From Streptomyces dysideae (lineage in GTDB: Bacteria > Actinomycetota > Actinomycetes > Streptomycetales > Streptomycetaceae), in the NCBI RefSeq assembly GCF_001514305.1, contig NZ_KQ949131.1, positions 1 to 44,987 on the forward strand: DNA of 44,987 nucleotides, in the 5' to 3' direction. Below, piece by piece: positions 1 to 8,005 of the stretch (position 1 is the first letter of the stretch; each line of letters begins with the position of its first letter). The notes under the pieces were generated by a model. That model was given only the letters and a program-made list of their open reading frames with translations. It was not told where the DNA came from and searched no databases. A program made the translations under genes and the position numbers.

Positions 1-13
1 TCTCCACTGCCTA

Positions 14-508
14 TCAGCGGCGAGCGGCGGCGTGTCCGGGTACGGCGACACGAAGCTCGAGGAGCTGTCGCGTGTGCGCGGGTACGTGGTCCTCGGCGAG
101 GCCGTCGACGAGGCCGGCCAGCGGAACCGGCTGGTCCAGTACGAGCGCGTCGTGGGACAGGAGGAGCGACGGCACCAGAACCGCGGCGGCCTGCTCGCTG
201 AGCTGGTCGGCGATGTCGCACAGGATGGTGGCCTGGCCCCGGACATGGTCGATCAGCTCCGCCCGGTCCGAGTGCTCGGCGATGATCCGGCCGAGGTTCC
301 AGGTGTCGAGGCAGATCCGGTTGTCGAAGGTGGGCCGCGAGCCGGCGACGACCCCCAGAGCGACCGCTGCGACCGAGGCGTCGACGCTGAGGATGTGCGC
401 CAGGATCTGGTCGGCGTTCCATCCTCCGTCCGCCGCGTCGCCGAGGCCGGGGACGGCCGCCGCATCGAGCAACCTGTCGTAGGCGCTGTGCAGTTCGGTC
501 GTGTCCAT
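14..508 (-). CDS. DinB-like / maleylpyruvate isomerase N-terminal-like protein
   Basis: The product is 164 residues from ATG 508. Its N-terminus (MDTTELHSAYDRLLDAAA) is followed by a WNADQILAHILSVD segment, a pattern typical of the DinB/MDMPI four-helix fold, in which a metal or thiol site is built from helices. The reading frame stays open upstream of 508, but that part overlaps the ArsR gene and is low-complexity, so I take ATG 508. It starts 13 bp after the ArsR stop on the same strand, which suggests a two-gene operon in which the regulator controls this small enzyme or detoxification protein. No substrate can be read from the sequence. The fold assignment is by pattern recognition only. 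Confidence 0.7.
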   Translation of the reverse strand: MDTTELHSAYDRLLDAAAVPGLGDAADGGWNADQILAHILSVDASVAAVALGVVAGSRPTFDNRICLDTWNLGRIIAEHSDRAELIDHVRGQATILCDIADQLSEQAAAVLVPSLLLSHDALVLDQPVPLAGLVDGLAEDHVPAHTRQLLELRVAVPGHAAARR

Positions 509-521
509 CGCGTGCTTCCCT

Positions 522-845
522 TCAGTCGGGGGGTGCCGGATGCGCGTCCCGCTCCGCTGCCTCCGCCGCCTCGGCGACGCGTTTGATGTGCGCCAGCCGC
601 CGGTCCCAGTCGGCCGCGAGCGAGGCCATCCACCGTGCCGTCGTGTCCAGCGCGGCGGGCCGCACCGCGTACCGCACCTCGCGTCCGACCCGGCCGCCGG
701 ACACCAGCCCGGCGGCGTCCAGGACGGCGAGGTGCTTGACGACCGCCTGCCGCGAGACGGGAAGCCGTTCGGCGAGCGTCGTGGCGGTGGCCTCACCCTG
801 CGCGGCGAGCAGATCGAGCAGCCGGCGTCGCGTCGGGTCGGCCAG
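522..845 (-). CDS. ArsR-family winged-helix regulator, start codon uncertain
   Basis: The protein shows a complete ArsR winged helix: an ALADPTRRRLLDLLAA helix, a LAERLPVSRQAVVKHLAVLD recognition helix, and a GRVGREVRYAV wing, followed by a tail (WDRRLAHIKR) common in regulators paired with SRPBCC or DinB-like genes. An in-frame TGA at 855-857 leaves no ATG, GTG or TTG before the HTH. The first plausible start is CTG 845, with GAGG about 7 bases upstream, giving 107 residues. The next usual start, GTG 704, would remove the recognition helix. Either a CTG start is used or a base is wrong near 850. The gene is divergent from the molybdoenzyme at 891 and probably co-transcribed with the gene ending at 14. 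Confidence 0.65.
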   Translation of the reverse strand: MADPTRRRLLDLLAAQGEATATTLAERLPVSRQAVVKHLAVLDAAGLVSGGRVGREVRYAVRPAALDTTARWMASLAADWDRRLAHIKRVAEAAEAAERDAHPAPPD

Positions 846-878
846 CGCGTCACCTCAGGACAATGCGCCGAACGGCGG

Positions 879-884
879 GATAAT
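879..884 (+). promoter_or_regulatory. -10 element of a probable leaderless promoter
   Basis: GATAAT is followed by exactly six bases and then ATG 891. No Shine-Dalgarno sequence precedes that ATG. This spacing is the usual Streptomyces leaderless arrangement and supports 891 as the start of the sulfite-oxidase-like gene. No convincing -35 is visible. Confidence 0.5.
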
Positions 885-890
885 GCGGGC

Positions 891-2021
891 ATGGGTCACC
901 GACTCGCCGACGCGAGCACACCGGCCCGGCTCGCCGCCCCCGACGAGGGCATCGGCCGGGACGAACTGGCGCTCGCCACCCGCAACCACGGCCTGCCCCT
1001 CGAGGCCCTGCGCTACGACCTCACCCCGCCCGGCCTGCACTACGTCCTGACGCACTACGACATCCCGTACGTCCCCGAGGACGAGCCCTGGCGCCTGTCC
1101 ATCGTGGGCCGGGTTCGCCACCCGCTGCGCCTGGACCTGGCCGACCTGCGCACGTTCCCGCAGGTCACCACCCGGGTCACGCTGGAGTGCGCGGGCAACG
1201 GCCGGGCCCTGCTCACCCCAAGGCCGGTCAGCCAGCCGTGGCTGGTCGAGGCCGTCGGCACCGCCGAGTGGACCGGCGTACCGCTACGGCTGCTGCTCGC
1301 CGAGGCCGGCGTCGAGGCGGACGCCGTAGACGTGGTCTTCACCGGCGCCGACCACGGGGTGGAGCGCGGCGTCGAACAGGACTACCAGCGCGCCCTGCCC
1401 GCCGCCGTCGCCACGGGCAGCGAGCCCGAGGTGCTGGTGGCGTACGCGATGAACGGCGCCCCGCTGCCCCCGCAGCACGGTCACCCGCTGCGGCTCGTCG
1501 TGCCCGGCTGGTACGGCATGGCGCACGTGAAGTGGCTGCGCGACATCACCGTCACCGACGTACCGTTCACCGGCTTCCAGCAGGCCGTGGCCTACCGGCT
1601 CCGCCGGCACCCCGAGGACGAGGGCGAGCCGGTCACCCGGATCGCGCCGCGTGCCCTGCTGGTCCCGCCCGGATTCCCGGACTTCATGTCCCGCGCCCGG
1701 GTGGTCCGGCCCGGACCGGTGACTCTGGAAGGACGCGCCTGGTCGGGCCGGGCGCCGGTGACGCGGGCCGAGGTCAGCACGGACGCGGGGGACACCTGGC
1801 AGGAGGCCGAGCTGGCGCCGGACGACGGACACCGGTGGGCATGGCGCCGCTGGCGCTGCACCTGGACCGCGACGCCGGGCGAGTACGTGCTGAGCGCCCG
1901 GGCCACCGACGCCGAGGGGCACACCCAGCCACTGGAGCAGCCCTGGAACCGCGGCGGCTTCGCCAACAACCTCGTGCAGCGGGTGCCGGTGCTGTGCCTG
2001 GACGGCGACGCGGCGGAGTGA
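891..2021 (+). CDS. Sulfite oxidase-like molybdopterin-dependent oxidoreductase
   Basis: The 376-residue protein has the sulfite-oxidase fold layout. A molybdopterin-binding domain (about residues 35-235) contains RVTLECAGNGR, where Cys100 is the expected molybdenum ligand, and GADHGVERG and PLPPQHGHPLRLVVPGWYGMAHVKWL, which bind the cofactor. A Mo-co dimerisation domain (about 255-370) contains GRAWSGRAPVTRAEVSTD. There is no haem domain and no visible signal peptide, so it is probably cytoplasmic and uses a separate electron acceptor. It would oxidise sulfite or a related S- or N-oxide substrate; the substrate cannot be read from sequence. The start at ATG 891 is supported by a -10 box six bases upstream. 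An ArsR gene is divergent about 45 bp away. Confidence 0.88.
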   Translation: MGHRLADASTPARLAAPDEGIGRDELALATRNHGLPLEALRYDLTPPGLHYVLTHYDIPYVPEDEPWRLSIVGRVRHPLRLDLADLRTFPQVTTRVTLECAGNGRALLTPRPVSQPWLVEAVGTAEWTGVPLRLLLAEAGVEADAVDVVFTGADHGVERGVEQDYQRALPAAVATGSEPEVLVAYAMNGAPLPPQHGHPLRLVVPGWYGMAHVKWLRDITVTDVPFTGFQQAVAYRLRRHPEDEGEPVTRIAPRALLVPPGFPDFMSRARVVRPGPVTLEGRAWSGRAPVTRAEVSTDAGDTWQEAELAPDDGHRWAWRRWRCTWTATPGEYVLSARATDAEGHTQPLEQPWNRGGFANNLVQRVPVLCLDGDAAE

Positions 2022-2055
2022 GGGGCCCGGCCGGCACCGGACCCGGAACGACTTG

Positions 2056-2117
2056 GGCCTGTCCGGCGGATCAGGCCGCGGGGAATCGGCGGTCCCCCAT
2101 CGACGCGGGTGAGCCGG
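2056..2117 (+). repeat. Dispersed repeat, copy A
   Basis: This stretch of about 62 bp begins GGCCTGTCCGGCGGATCAGG. It recurs in the same orientation at 7943-8005 with only a handful of mismatches. Translated, both copies read CPADQ.AGNRR...IDAGE, but no gene family is recognised. Copy A lies just after the sulfite-oxidase-like gene, in the gap before the small gene on the other strand, and does not obviously break either. Confidence 0.7.
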
Positions 2118-2183
2118 GGGCGATGGGGGAGGGCGTGCCAGGCCCCCCGGCCGGCGGGCTGCCGGTGAGGCTGGACAGAACAC

Positions 2184-2390
2184 CTAGGGCAGCAGCTTGT
2201 CCAGGGCGGCGGGCCCCTCCGCCTCCAGCTTGCGCCTGGCCCATTCGAGGTTGCGCGGCGTGATGTCCTTGCCTGAGGCAAGCACCACATCCTCCGGTGA
2301 CACATCGGTGCCGGTGCGGGCGTGGAGCAGGGCGTCCGGGGTGGTGCGCTCCTCGGACGGCCCGGACACGTCGGGCTGTGACGTCGGCAT
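2184..2390 (-). CDS. Small conserved hypothetical protein (68 aa)
   Basis: The product starts MPTSQPDVSGPSEE at ATG 2390, preceded by GAGGAG at good spacing. Its C-terminal half (SPEDVVLASGKDITPRNLEWARRKLEAEGPAAL) has a strongly amphipathic, charged helix and ends DKLLP. Composition and codon use look like a real Streptomyces gene, and I recall similar small proteins of unknown function in the group. It has no signal peptide or membrane segment. The frame extends upstream to 2462, but the added residues look non-coding. It is convergent with the sulfite-oxidase-like gene. Confidence 0.65.
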   Translation of the reverse strand: MPTSQPDVSGPSEERTTPDALLHARTGTDVSPEDVVLASGKDITPRNLEWARRKLEAEGPAALDKLLP

Positions 2391-2533
2391 GATCTCTGCT
2401 CCTCGGATCCGGATCGCTTCTACGGACCCGGTGCGGTCATCGGGTCTGTTATCACCATTCAACGCGGGAGCCCACCCTGCATCCGGAAGCGCCGACCGCC
2501 GGTCCTCCGCGGCTCCGGGCCCGAGATGACGCG

Positions 2534-4876
2534 ATGATCGTCCGGGCGTCTAATTGGGGCATATCGCACGTCTCGGCCGACAGGAGAGACCAGGCCTATG
2601 CCACCCAAACGAAGCAGCGCCGGGGGACGGGGACTGTCGCCCCAGGGGGACTGCGGCACCTCGGGGAATGGTGCACCCGGCACTTCGTGATCGTCATTGT
2701 GGCCTGGCTCGTCGCCCTGGTCGCCCTGCAGGCCCTCAACCGCTCCTCCGGCGGCGACTACTCGGACAACTTCACCCTGCCCGACGCACAGTCACAGCAG
2801 GGCCTGGACGTCCTGGAGCGGCACGATCCCGCCGCGGGCGGTTACAGCAGCCAGATCGTCCTGCACGACGGGCAGAAATCGCTGACGTCGCTGAGCTCGC
2901 AGATGTCCACCATGGTCGGCGACCTGCAGAAGCTGCCCCATGTCCTGTCCGTCCAGAACCCGTTGGCCGGCACCGGCTCGTCGGCCTCCCCGAGCGTCGG
3001 CCCGTTGTCCTCCGACGGAAAGACGGGCTACGTCACCGTCCGCTTCGACGAACAGCCGTCGACTCTCGGAGACGCCTACCTCGACGGAGTCGACGACGCC
3101 GTACAGCCGTTGCGGGCCGCCGGCGCCGACGTCGAGTACGGCGGACGGCTCGGCGAACTGGCCCGCCCGGCCGCCGACGACCGGGTGAGCGAAATGATCG
3201 GCTTCGGGGTCGCGATCGTCGTCCTGCTCATCGGCTTCGGCAGCGTGATCGCCGCCGGCATCCCCCTGCTGACCGCCCTGATCGGCGTGATCGGCGTGAT
3301 CGGCGGACTCGCCTGCCTCGGTCTGCTCGCCGCCGCGTTCACCCTTCGCCACGGTCTCACCGACCCTGGCCACGATGATCGGCCTCGGCGTCGGCATCGA
3401 CTACGCCCTGTTCCTGATCACCCGTCACCGGCAGAAGCTCATGGACGGCCTGGATCCGGTGCGCTCCGCGGGCCAGGCCGCCGCCACCAGCGGCCGCGCG
3501 GTGCTCGTCTCCGGCTGCACGGTGATCATCGCTCTCCTGGGTCTGTACGCGTCCGGAGTGAGCTTCATCGGCAAACTCGGGATCGCCGCCGCCGTGACGG
3601 TCGTCTCCGCCGTCGCGGGAGCGCTGACCCTGGTCCCGGCCCTGTTGGGCCTGATCGGCACCAGGATCGACCGCTACCGGCTGCGCCACCCCGTCGCCGA
3701 GACCGACGCCGCCCCGGGCGCCGAGATCCAGGGAACCTGGCACCGCTACGCACAGCGGGTGGCGCGGCGGCCGTGGCGCTACCTGGCCGCAGGCGTCACG
3801 ACCGTCGTCGTCCTCGCCATCCCGGTCGTCTCCCTGCAACTCGGCCACATCGGCGACGGCGCCGATCCCACGTCGTTCACCGACCGGCGGGCCTACGACC
3901 TGATGACCGACGCCTTCGGTCCTGGCTCCAACGGCCCCTCACCGTCGTCATCGACCAGACCGCCGTACCGGACTCCGCACGCTCCTCCCTCGCCGCACAG
4001 ACGCAGAAGACCCTCGACGCCGTGCCCGGCGCGTCCACCGTCACCCCGCTGACGCCCACGAAGGACGGCGACGTCCTGCTCGCCACGGTCTACTCGAAGG
4101 AGTCCCCGCAGAGCGCCGCCACCACGGACCTGACGAACCGTCTGGTCGACGACACGCTGCCCGACGCGGTCTCCGGCACGGACGCGAAGACCTACGTCAC
4201 CGGGACGACGGCAGCCCAGGTCGACTTCCGCGACATCGTCGCGAGCCGGCTGCCGCTCATCATCGGCGTCGTGGTCGCCCTGGCCTTCCTGATCATCCTG
4301 GCCGTCTTCCGGGGTTTGCTCGTCGCCGTCAAGGCGGCGGTCCTCAACGTGCTGACGATCGTGGCCTCCTACGGCGTCGTCGCCGTCTTCCAATGGGGCT
4401 GGGGCGGACCCGCGCTGGGCGTCTCCGGCACGGTGCCCATCGAGAGCTACGTCCCGATGATGATGTTCGCGATCATCTTCGGGCTGAGCATGGACTACGA
4501 GATCTTCCTGCTCTCCCGTGTACACGAGGCCTGGCTGCGCACCGGAGACGCCAAGGCCTCCGTCGCCCACGCCCTGGAGATCACGGCGCGCGTCATCACC
4601 TGCGCGGCACTGATCATGGTGAGCGTCTTCGCCGCCTTCATCGTCAGCGACAACATCGTGGTCAAGATGCTCGGGCTGGGCCCGGCCGTCAGCGTGCTCA
4701 TCGACGCCACCGTCGTACGCCTGCTCATGGTGCCCGCGGTGATGACCCTGCTGGGCCGGCACGCCTGGTGGACACCCCGTCTGCTCGACCGGATCCTCCC
4801 GCACATCGACGCCGAGGGGGAGGAGCAGAAGCCCACCGGCCGTCGGGAGCAGCGGGAGCGGGAACGAGCCCCCTGA
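2534..4876 (+). pseudogene. MMPL-family (RND-type) membrane transporter with two compensating frameshifts
   Basis: The product is an MMPL exporter of about 780 residues: first TM helix (CTRHFVIVIVAWLVALVAL), large extracytoplasmic loop (NFTLPDAQSQQGLDVLE), TM helices 2-6, second loop, and a C-terminal TM bundle containing FGLSMDYEIFLLSR. Coding switches frame near 3341-3345, where one extra base precedes TTC GCC ACG GTC, and the next frame carries the family motif MIGLGVGIDYALF. It switches back near 3934-3938, where one C seems missing from a CCCC run. About 195 residues are affected, and both changes sit at C runs. ATG 2598 has a better ribosome site (AGGAGA) but would need a third shift, so the start is uncertain. 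If the shifts are real the transporter is dead; if they are consensus errors it is intact. Confidence 0.85.
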
Positions 4877-4899
4877 GCCCGTCGCCGACAGCCGGTGCC

Positions 4900-4943
4900 G
4901 CGGCGGCGGCACCACGGCACACTGCGCCGGGTGCCGCCGCCGC
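4900..4943. terminator. Convergent-gene hairpin terminator
   Basis: A perfect 14-bp inverted repeat (GCGGCGGCGGCACC with its complement, 16-base loop) sits between the convergent MMPL and GH64 stops, which are 78 bp apart. It lacks a T tract on either side and probably acts as a bidirectional terminator. Confidence 0.55.
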
Positions 4944-4954
4944 GCCCGTCGGCG

Positions 4955-6148
4955 TCAGCCCGCGAAGGGCGTCAGCGTCAGCCGGATCCCCGTGGGCGCC
5001 GTGTCCTGGATGTACGAGGCGAAGTCGGCTACGTCGTCGAAGGCGAAGCCGTACGCCCTGCCGTCGGCGGTGGCCGTGTGCATCGCCCGGGCGTAGTGGT
5101 TGGTGAGGCCGGTCCGGTAGAAGGTCCCGGCGTCGGTCGTCGGCTGAGCGGGATGGCTGAGCAGCGTCGAGCGGTTGAACCCGGCGCCGAGCACCGCGGC
5201 GACGGGCCCGGTCGTCCCGTCGTTGGGCGCGGCCAGGTTGCCGTCGCAGAACAGCACGTCCCGCGTCGACGGCTTGGCGAAGGAGACCTGCGCGGGCCCG
5301 TCGAAGGCGAACCGGTCACCGCGCACCCGGCCGGTGAACGTACCGGCGTTGGTCGTGACGGTGAGATCGCGCCCGGTGTAGGTGCTCCACACCTCGTCGA
5401 TGTACGGCGCGAAGTAGTCCTTGGCGAACAGACCGGCGTCCAGGCCGTGCCCCGGGGCGATGATGCGCGTGTCCGCCACCACCAGCGGCGCGAACTCCTC
5501 GACCTGCCGCACGGCGGCGAACGCGGCCGCCCGCCCGCCGGTCCGCAGCGTGCCCGTCGTCTGGTCCTTGGCGCCGGTCAGCCGGATGCTCAGCGGCACG
5601 CTGAACATGTCGACCATGGTCGTGTTGCAGAACATGCCCGCCGCGTTGTACGTGAACTCGGCGCAGTCGTGCAGCACTTGGTAGTTGGGGTCGGATGTCA
5701 CCCAGCCGGCCGGGTACTGCAGCGCGGTGTTGCCGTTGCCGTCGGTCACGACCTTGAACTTCAGCTTCTGGCCGAGGGAGACGTAGATCCGGCCGGACAT
5801 GTGGGGGAGCGAAAGCCGCGTCTCGCCGCTTCCGGCCAGACCGATCGCGTAGTCGGCGAACCCGTCGGCACCGTTGTCCGCCAGGGCGACCGGCGCGAGG
5901 GCGCCGTCCGGCGTGACACGCACCTGGCGGCCGTCCACGTTTCCCACGATGTAGACGTGCACGTTCGCGTTGTCGAAGGAGCCGCTCCCGTTGGCGATCG
6001 TCAACGGGAGGGGACCGGCTGCCGCGGTGGTGTCCGCGAGGGCGTACGGAGCGACGGCGGCGACGGCGGGCGCGGCCACCACCGCCCCGCCCAAGGTGAT
6101 GAGAAGCGTGCGACGGCTGAGGCTGCTGCGCTGGTGACGGGGTGTCAT
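4955..6148 (-). CDS. Secreted GH64 beta-1,3-glucanase
   Basis: The 397-residue protein begins with a Tat-like signal (SLSRRTLLITLGGAVVAAP, cleavage probably near residue 39). The mature part is a glycoside hydrolase family 64 thaumatin-like beta-1,3-glucanase: IANGSGSFDNANVHVYIVG, then HDCAEFTYN and TTMVDMFSVPLSI. Glu164 and Asp180 are 16 residues apart, matching the catalytic pair of the laminaripentaose-producing GH64 enzyme (Glu154/Asp170 as I recall). It should cut beta-1,3-glucan such as laminarin or fungal cell wall outside the cell. There is no carbohydrate-binding module. A perfect LacI-type operator lies 64 bp upstream of the start, which predicts sugar-dependent repression. Confidence 0.92.
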   Translation of the reverse strand: MTPRHQRSSLSRRTLLITLGGAVVAAPAVAAVAPYALADTTAAAGPLPLTIANGSGSFDNANVHVYIVGNVDGRQVRVTPDGALAPVALADNGADGFADYAIGLAGSGETRLSLPHMSGRIYVSLGQKLKFKVVTDGNGNTALQYPAGWVTSDPNYQVLHDCAEFTYNAAGMFCNTTMVDMFSVPLSIRLTGAKDQTTGTLRTGGRAAAFAAVRQVEEFAPLVVADTRIIAPGHGLDAGLFAKDYFAPYIDEVWSTYTGRDLTVTTNAGTFTGRVRGDRFAFDGPAQVSFAKPSTRDVLFCDGNLAAPNDGTTGPVAAVLGAGFNRSTLLSHPAQPTTDAGTFYRTGLTNHYARAMHTATADGRAYGFAFDDVADFASYIQDTAPTGIRLTLTPFAG

Positions 6149-6212
6149 GTGGGGGGCCTCCCGGAGTACTTGTGCGGGTACTGGGGCAGTGTCGGACAGG
6201 CGAGCGACATTG

Positions 6213-6226
6213 TGAGAGCGCTCTCA
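6213..6226. promoter_or_regulatory. LacI/CebR-type operator, perfect palindrome
   Basis: TGAGAGCGCTCTCA is a perfect 14-bp palindrome. It closely resembles the CebR operator of Streptomyces cellulose-utilisation genes (TGGGAGCGCTCCCA). It lies upstream of the GH64 gene, as expected for a sugar-responsive LacI-family repressor. No repressor gene is in the window. Confidence 0.75.
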
Positions 6227-6397
6227 GACGCGTGGCGCCGCCACCGACGGGCCCCGATGCTACGCACGCTCCCCGGAGGTTCCAATAGGTCTGCACCTGA
6301 CCCCAAGTCCCCCTGAACTGCGGTAACTTGAACAACCATCAAATAGGCACACCCCCTTAACCCTCACCTAAGGCGTCCTCAAGCCCCATCCCTTCGA

Positions 6398-6411
6398 AGA
6401 GAGCGCTCCCA
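6398..6411. promoter_or_regulatory. Second LacI-type operator-like box
   Basis: AGAGAGCGCTCCCA is centred on the same AGCGCT core. Only its first base breaks the pattern shared by the perfect box at 6213 and the CebR consensus. It is 185 bp upstream of the first box, a distance at which looping between operators is possible. Confidence 0.5.
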
Positions 6412-6581
6412 GCCGGCCGGACGAGCCGGTGGCCGGAGCCTCGGAATTCCCGTGGACGCTCCCGCCGGAGACCACGTAGCGTGTGACCCCACGCCCCGAG
6501 ACCGACGGAAGGAGGCGAGTGCCGTGCAGTTCACACCTTTCCCGCGCTCCCTCGCCGTTGCCCCGGCGTGCCACGTCTGAC

Positions 6582-6595
6582 CGGGAGCGCTTCTC
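6582..6595. promoter_or_regulatory. Third, weaker LacI-type box near the GNAT gene
   Basis: CGGGAGCGCTTCTC keeps the AGCGCT core, with imperfect flanks. It ends 26 bp before the GNAT start codon, so it could act on that gene rather than on GH64. Confidence 0.35.
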
Positions 6596-6621
6596 ACAGC
6601 ATGCATCCCGGAGGAATCTCC

Positions 6622-7527
6622 ATGACCGATCTGGTCATCCGCGCGCTCGACGCGAGCGACGCACAGCTTTTCCACGCACACCCCGACCCGCTCGGCGCCC
6701 GCGAAACGCACCGGCGTACCCGCCACCGCACCGACTGGAAGCGGGTGGCCCTGCGCGACGGCGAGGTCGTCGCGCGCGGCGCCTGGTGGGGCGGCCCCGA
6801 CGACACCGAGCCCGTCAACGTCAACTGGTTCGACGTCGCCGAGGGCGAGGAGGAGGCGGGCGCCGAACTCCTGCGCACCGCCCTGTGGCAGGTCGAACTC
6901 GAGATCAACCTGCCCGGTGGCTGGCGCGACCACGCCGGCCTGGTCACCGCCGCCGAAACCCGCTTCGCCGCCGCCCGGGCGGCCGGCTACGAACTCCTGG
7001 TGGAACGCTTCCTGTACCGCTGGACGCCGGAGCACGGACTGCCGGAGCGCCCCGGCCGCCTGCTGTTCAGCCCCGAACCGGACGACGCGGTGTTCTTCGA
7101 CGCGCTGCGCCGCATCCACTCCGTCACCCTGGACGCCCACGCACTGCGGGACATCGAGGAGGGCGGCCTCGACCGGGCCGCCCAGGAAGAACTCGACTTC
7201 TTCCACTGGTGCCCCTCCCCACGGGAGTGGTGGCAGGTCGCGCACACCCGTGAGGGCGAGCCCGTGGGCATCCACATCCCGGCGCACAATCCGTCCGGCC
7301 CGTGCATCGGCTTCATCGGGGTCCTGCCCGAACAGCGCGGCCACGGCTACGCCTACGACCTGCTGACCGAGTGCACCCACTTCCTGGTCGAACAGGGCGC
7401 GGAGTTCATCGCGGCGGGCACGGACCAGGGCAACTTCCCCATGGCCGCGAACTTCGCCAAGGCCGGCTACCCGGTCGTCCACGAACGCGTCAACTTCCGT
7501 GCCCCCGGCAAGGAGAGCGAGGGCTAG
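6622..7527 (+). CDS. GNAT-family N-acetyltransferase
   Basis: This 301-residue protein starts MTDLVIRALDASDAQLF at ATG 6622, after CGGAGGA at good spacing. It appears to contain two GNAT-like halves. The C-terminal half has the acetyl-CoA motif CIGFIGVLPEQRGHGYAYDLL (EQRGHGYA matches Q/R-x-x-G-x-G/A) and the late beta-strand segment GTDQGNFPMAANFAKAGY. The first half (about 1-150) is degenerate, as in tandem-GNAT proteins of Streptomyces. The acceptor is unknown. A weak LacI-type box lies just upstream; the following gene is on the same strand 104 bp away but is truncated. Confidence 0.85.
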   Translation: MTDLVIRALDASDAQLFHAHPDPLGARETHRRTRHRTDWKRVALRDGEVVARGAWWGGPDDTEPVNVNWFDVAEGEEEAGAELLRTALWQVELEINLPGGWRDHAGLVTAAETRFAAARAAGYELLVERFLYRWTPEHGLPERPGRLLFSPEPDDAVFFDALRRIHSVTLDAHALRDIEEGGLDRAAQEELDFFHWCPSPREWWQVAHTREGEPVGIHIPAHNPSGPCIGFIGVLPEQRGHGYAYDLLTECTHFLVEQGAEFIAAGTDQGNFPMAANFAKAGYPVVHERVNFRAPGKESEG

Positions 7528-7631
7528 GACACCCAGAGGCGGTCCGGCCCGGTATCGGGGCCGGGCCGCTTGTCAGTGCCGGGTGGCAAGCTGGTCGACG
7601 CGGTGATCGACAGCGGCGACGGAGGCGGAGC

Positions 7632-7943
7632 GTGGGGTTCGACGGCGGCATCTGGCACGTGGACAGCGGCGACGTACGGATCGGGGAGATCCTGATCGAC
7701 GACGCCGACTTCCCCTGGCTGTCGGGCCACTTCACTCCCGGCCCCGGATACGACGGGGTCCGCGACCTCTTCGCCCGCGAACTGGCCCTGCTGGAGCTGG
7801 ATCACGAGGAGCACTGGGAGGCATGGGAGGCGGCCTACGACGAGATCGGACGCCGCGTCTCGCTGACCTCGCCGGACGGCCCGGTGCCCGACTTCCTGCT
7901 GCACATCGAGGGCGACCGGGCGTGGTTCCGATGGCGTGTCCAG
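7632..7943 (+). pseudogene. Hypothetical protein truncated by the dispersed repeat
   Basis: A GTG start at 7632 follows a clear ribosome site (GGAGGCGGAGC). The product begins VGFDGGIWHVDSGDVRIGEI and continues with good coding character (PGYDGVRDLFARELALLELDHEEHWEAWEAAYDEIG) to FLLHIEGDRAWFRWRVQ. At 7943 the sequence enters repeat copy B. The frame then runs without a stop far into genes on the other strand, which is not plausible coding. About 104 native residues remain. I do not recognise the family. The gene has probably lost its 3' end to the event that placed the repeat here. Confidence 0.6.
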
Positions 7944-8005
7944 GCCTGTCCGGCGGATCAGGTCGCAGGGAATCGGCGGCTCCTCATCGACGCCGGTGAG
8001 CGGGG
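7943..8005 (+). repeat. Dispersed repeat, copy B
   Basis: This is the second copy of the ~62-bp element seen at 2056-2117, same orientation. It sits exactly at the junction between two convergent genes that both lose their normal 3' ends. No inverted terminal repeats or target-site duplication are visible. It may be a mobile-element scar or a small non-autonomous repeat. Confidence 0.7.

Larger units (their letters stand above)
6149..6621. other. Intergenic control region between GH64 and GNAT genes
   Basis: These 473 bp hold no convincing gene. The notable content is three copies of an AGCGCT-centred operator, at 6213-6226, 6398-6411 and 6582-6595, and an AT-richer patch near 6325-6360. An open frame at 6368-6574 on the minus strand has no homology I recognise and weak codon bias, and I do not call it. 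Confidence 0.5.

Noticed and set aside
6368..6574. Possible 68-residue minus-strand gene in the GH64/GNAT gap
   Set aside because: It has no ribosome site or recognisable motif, lies across operator boxes, and has weak codon bias.
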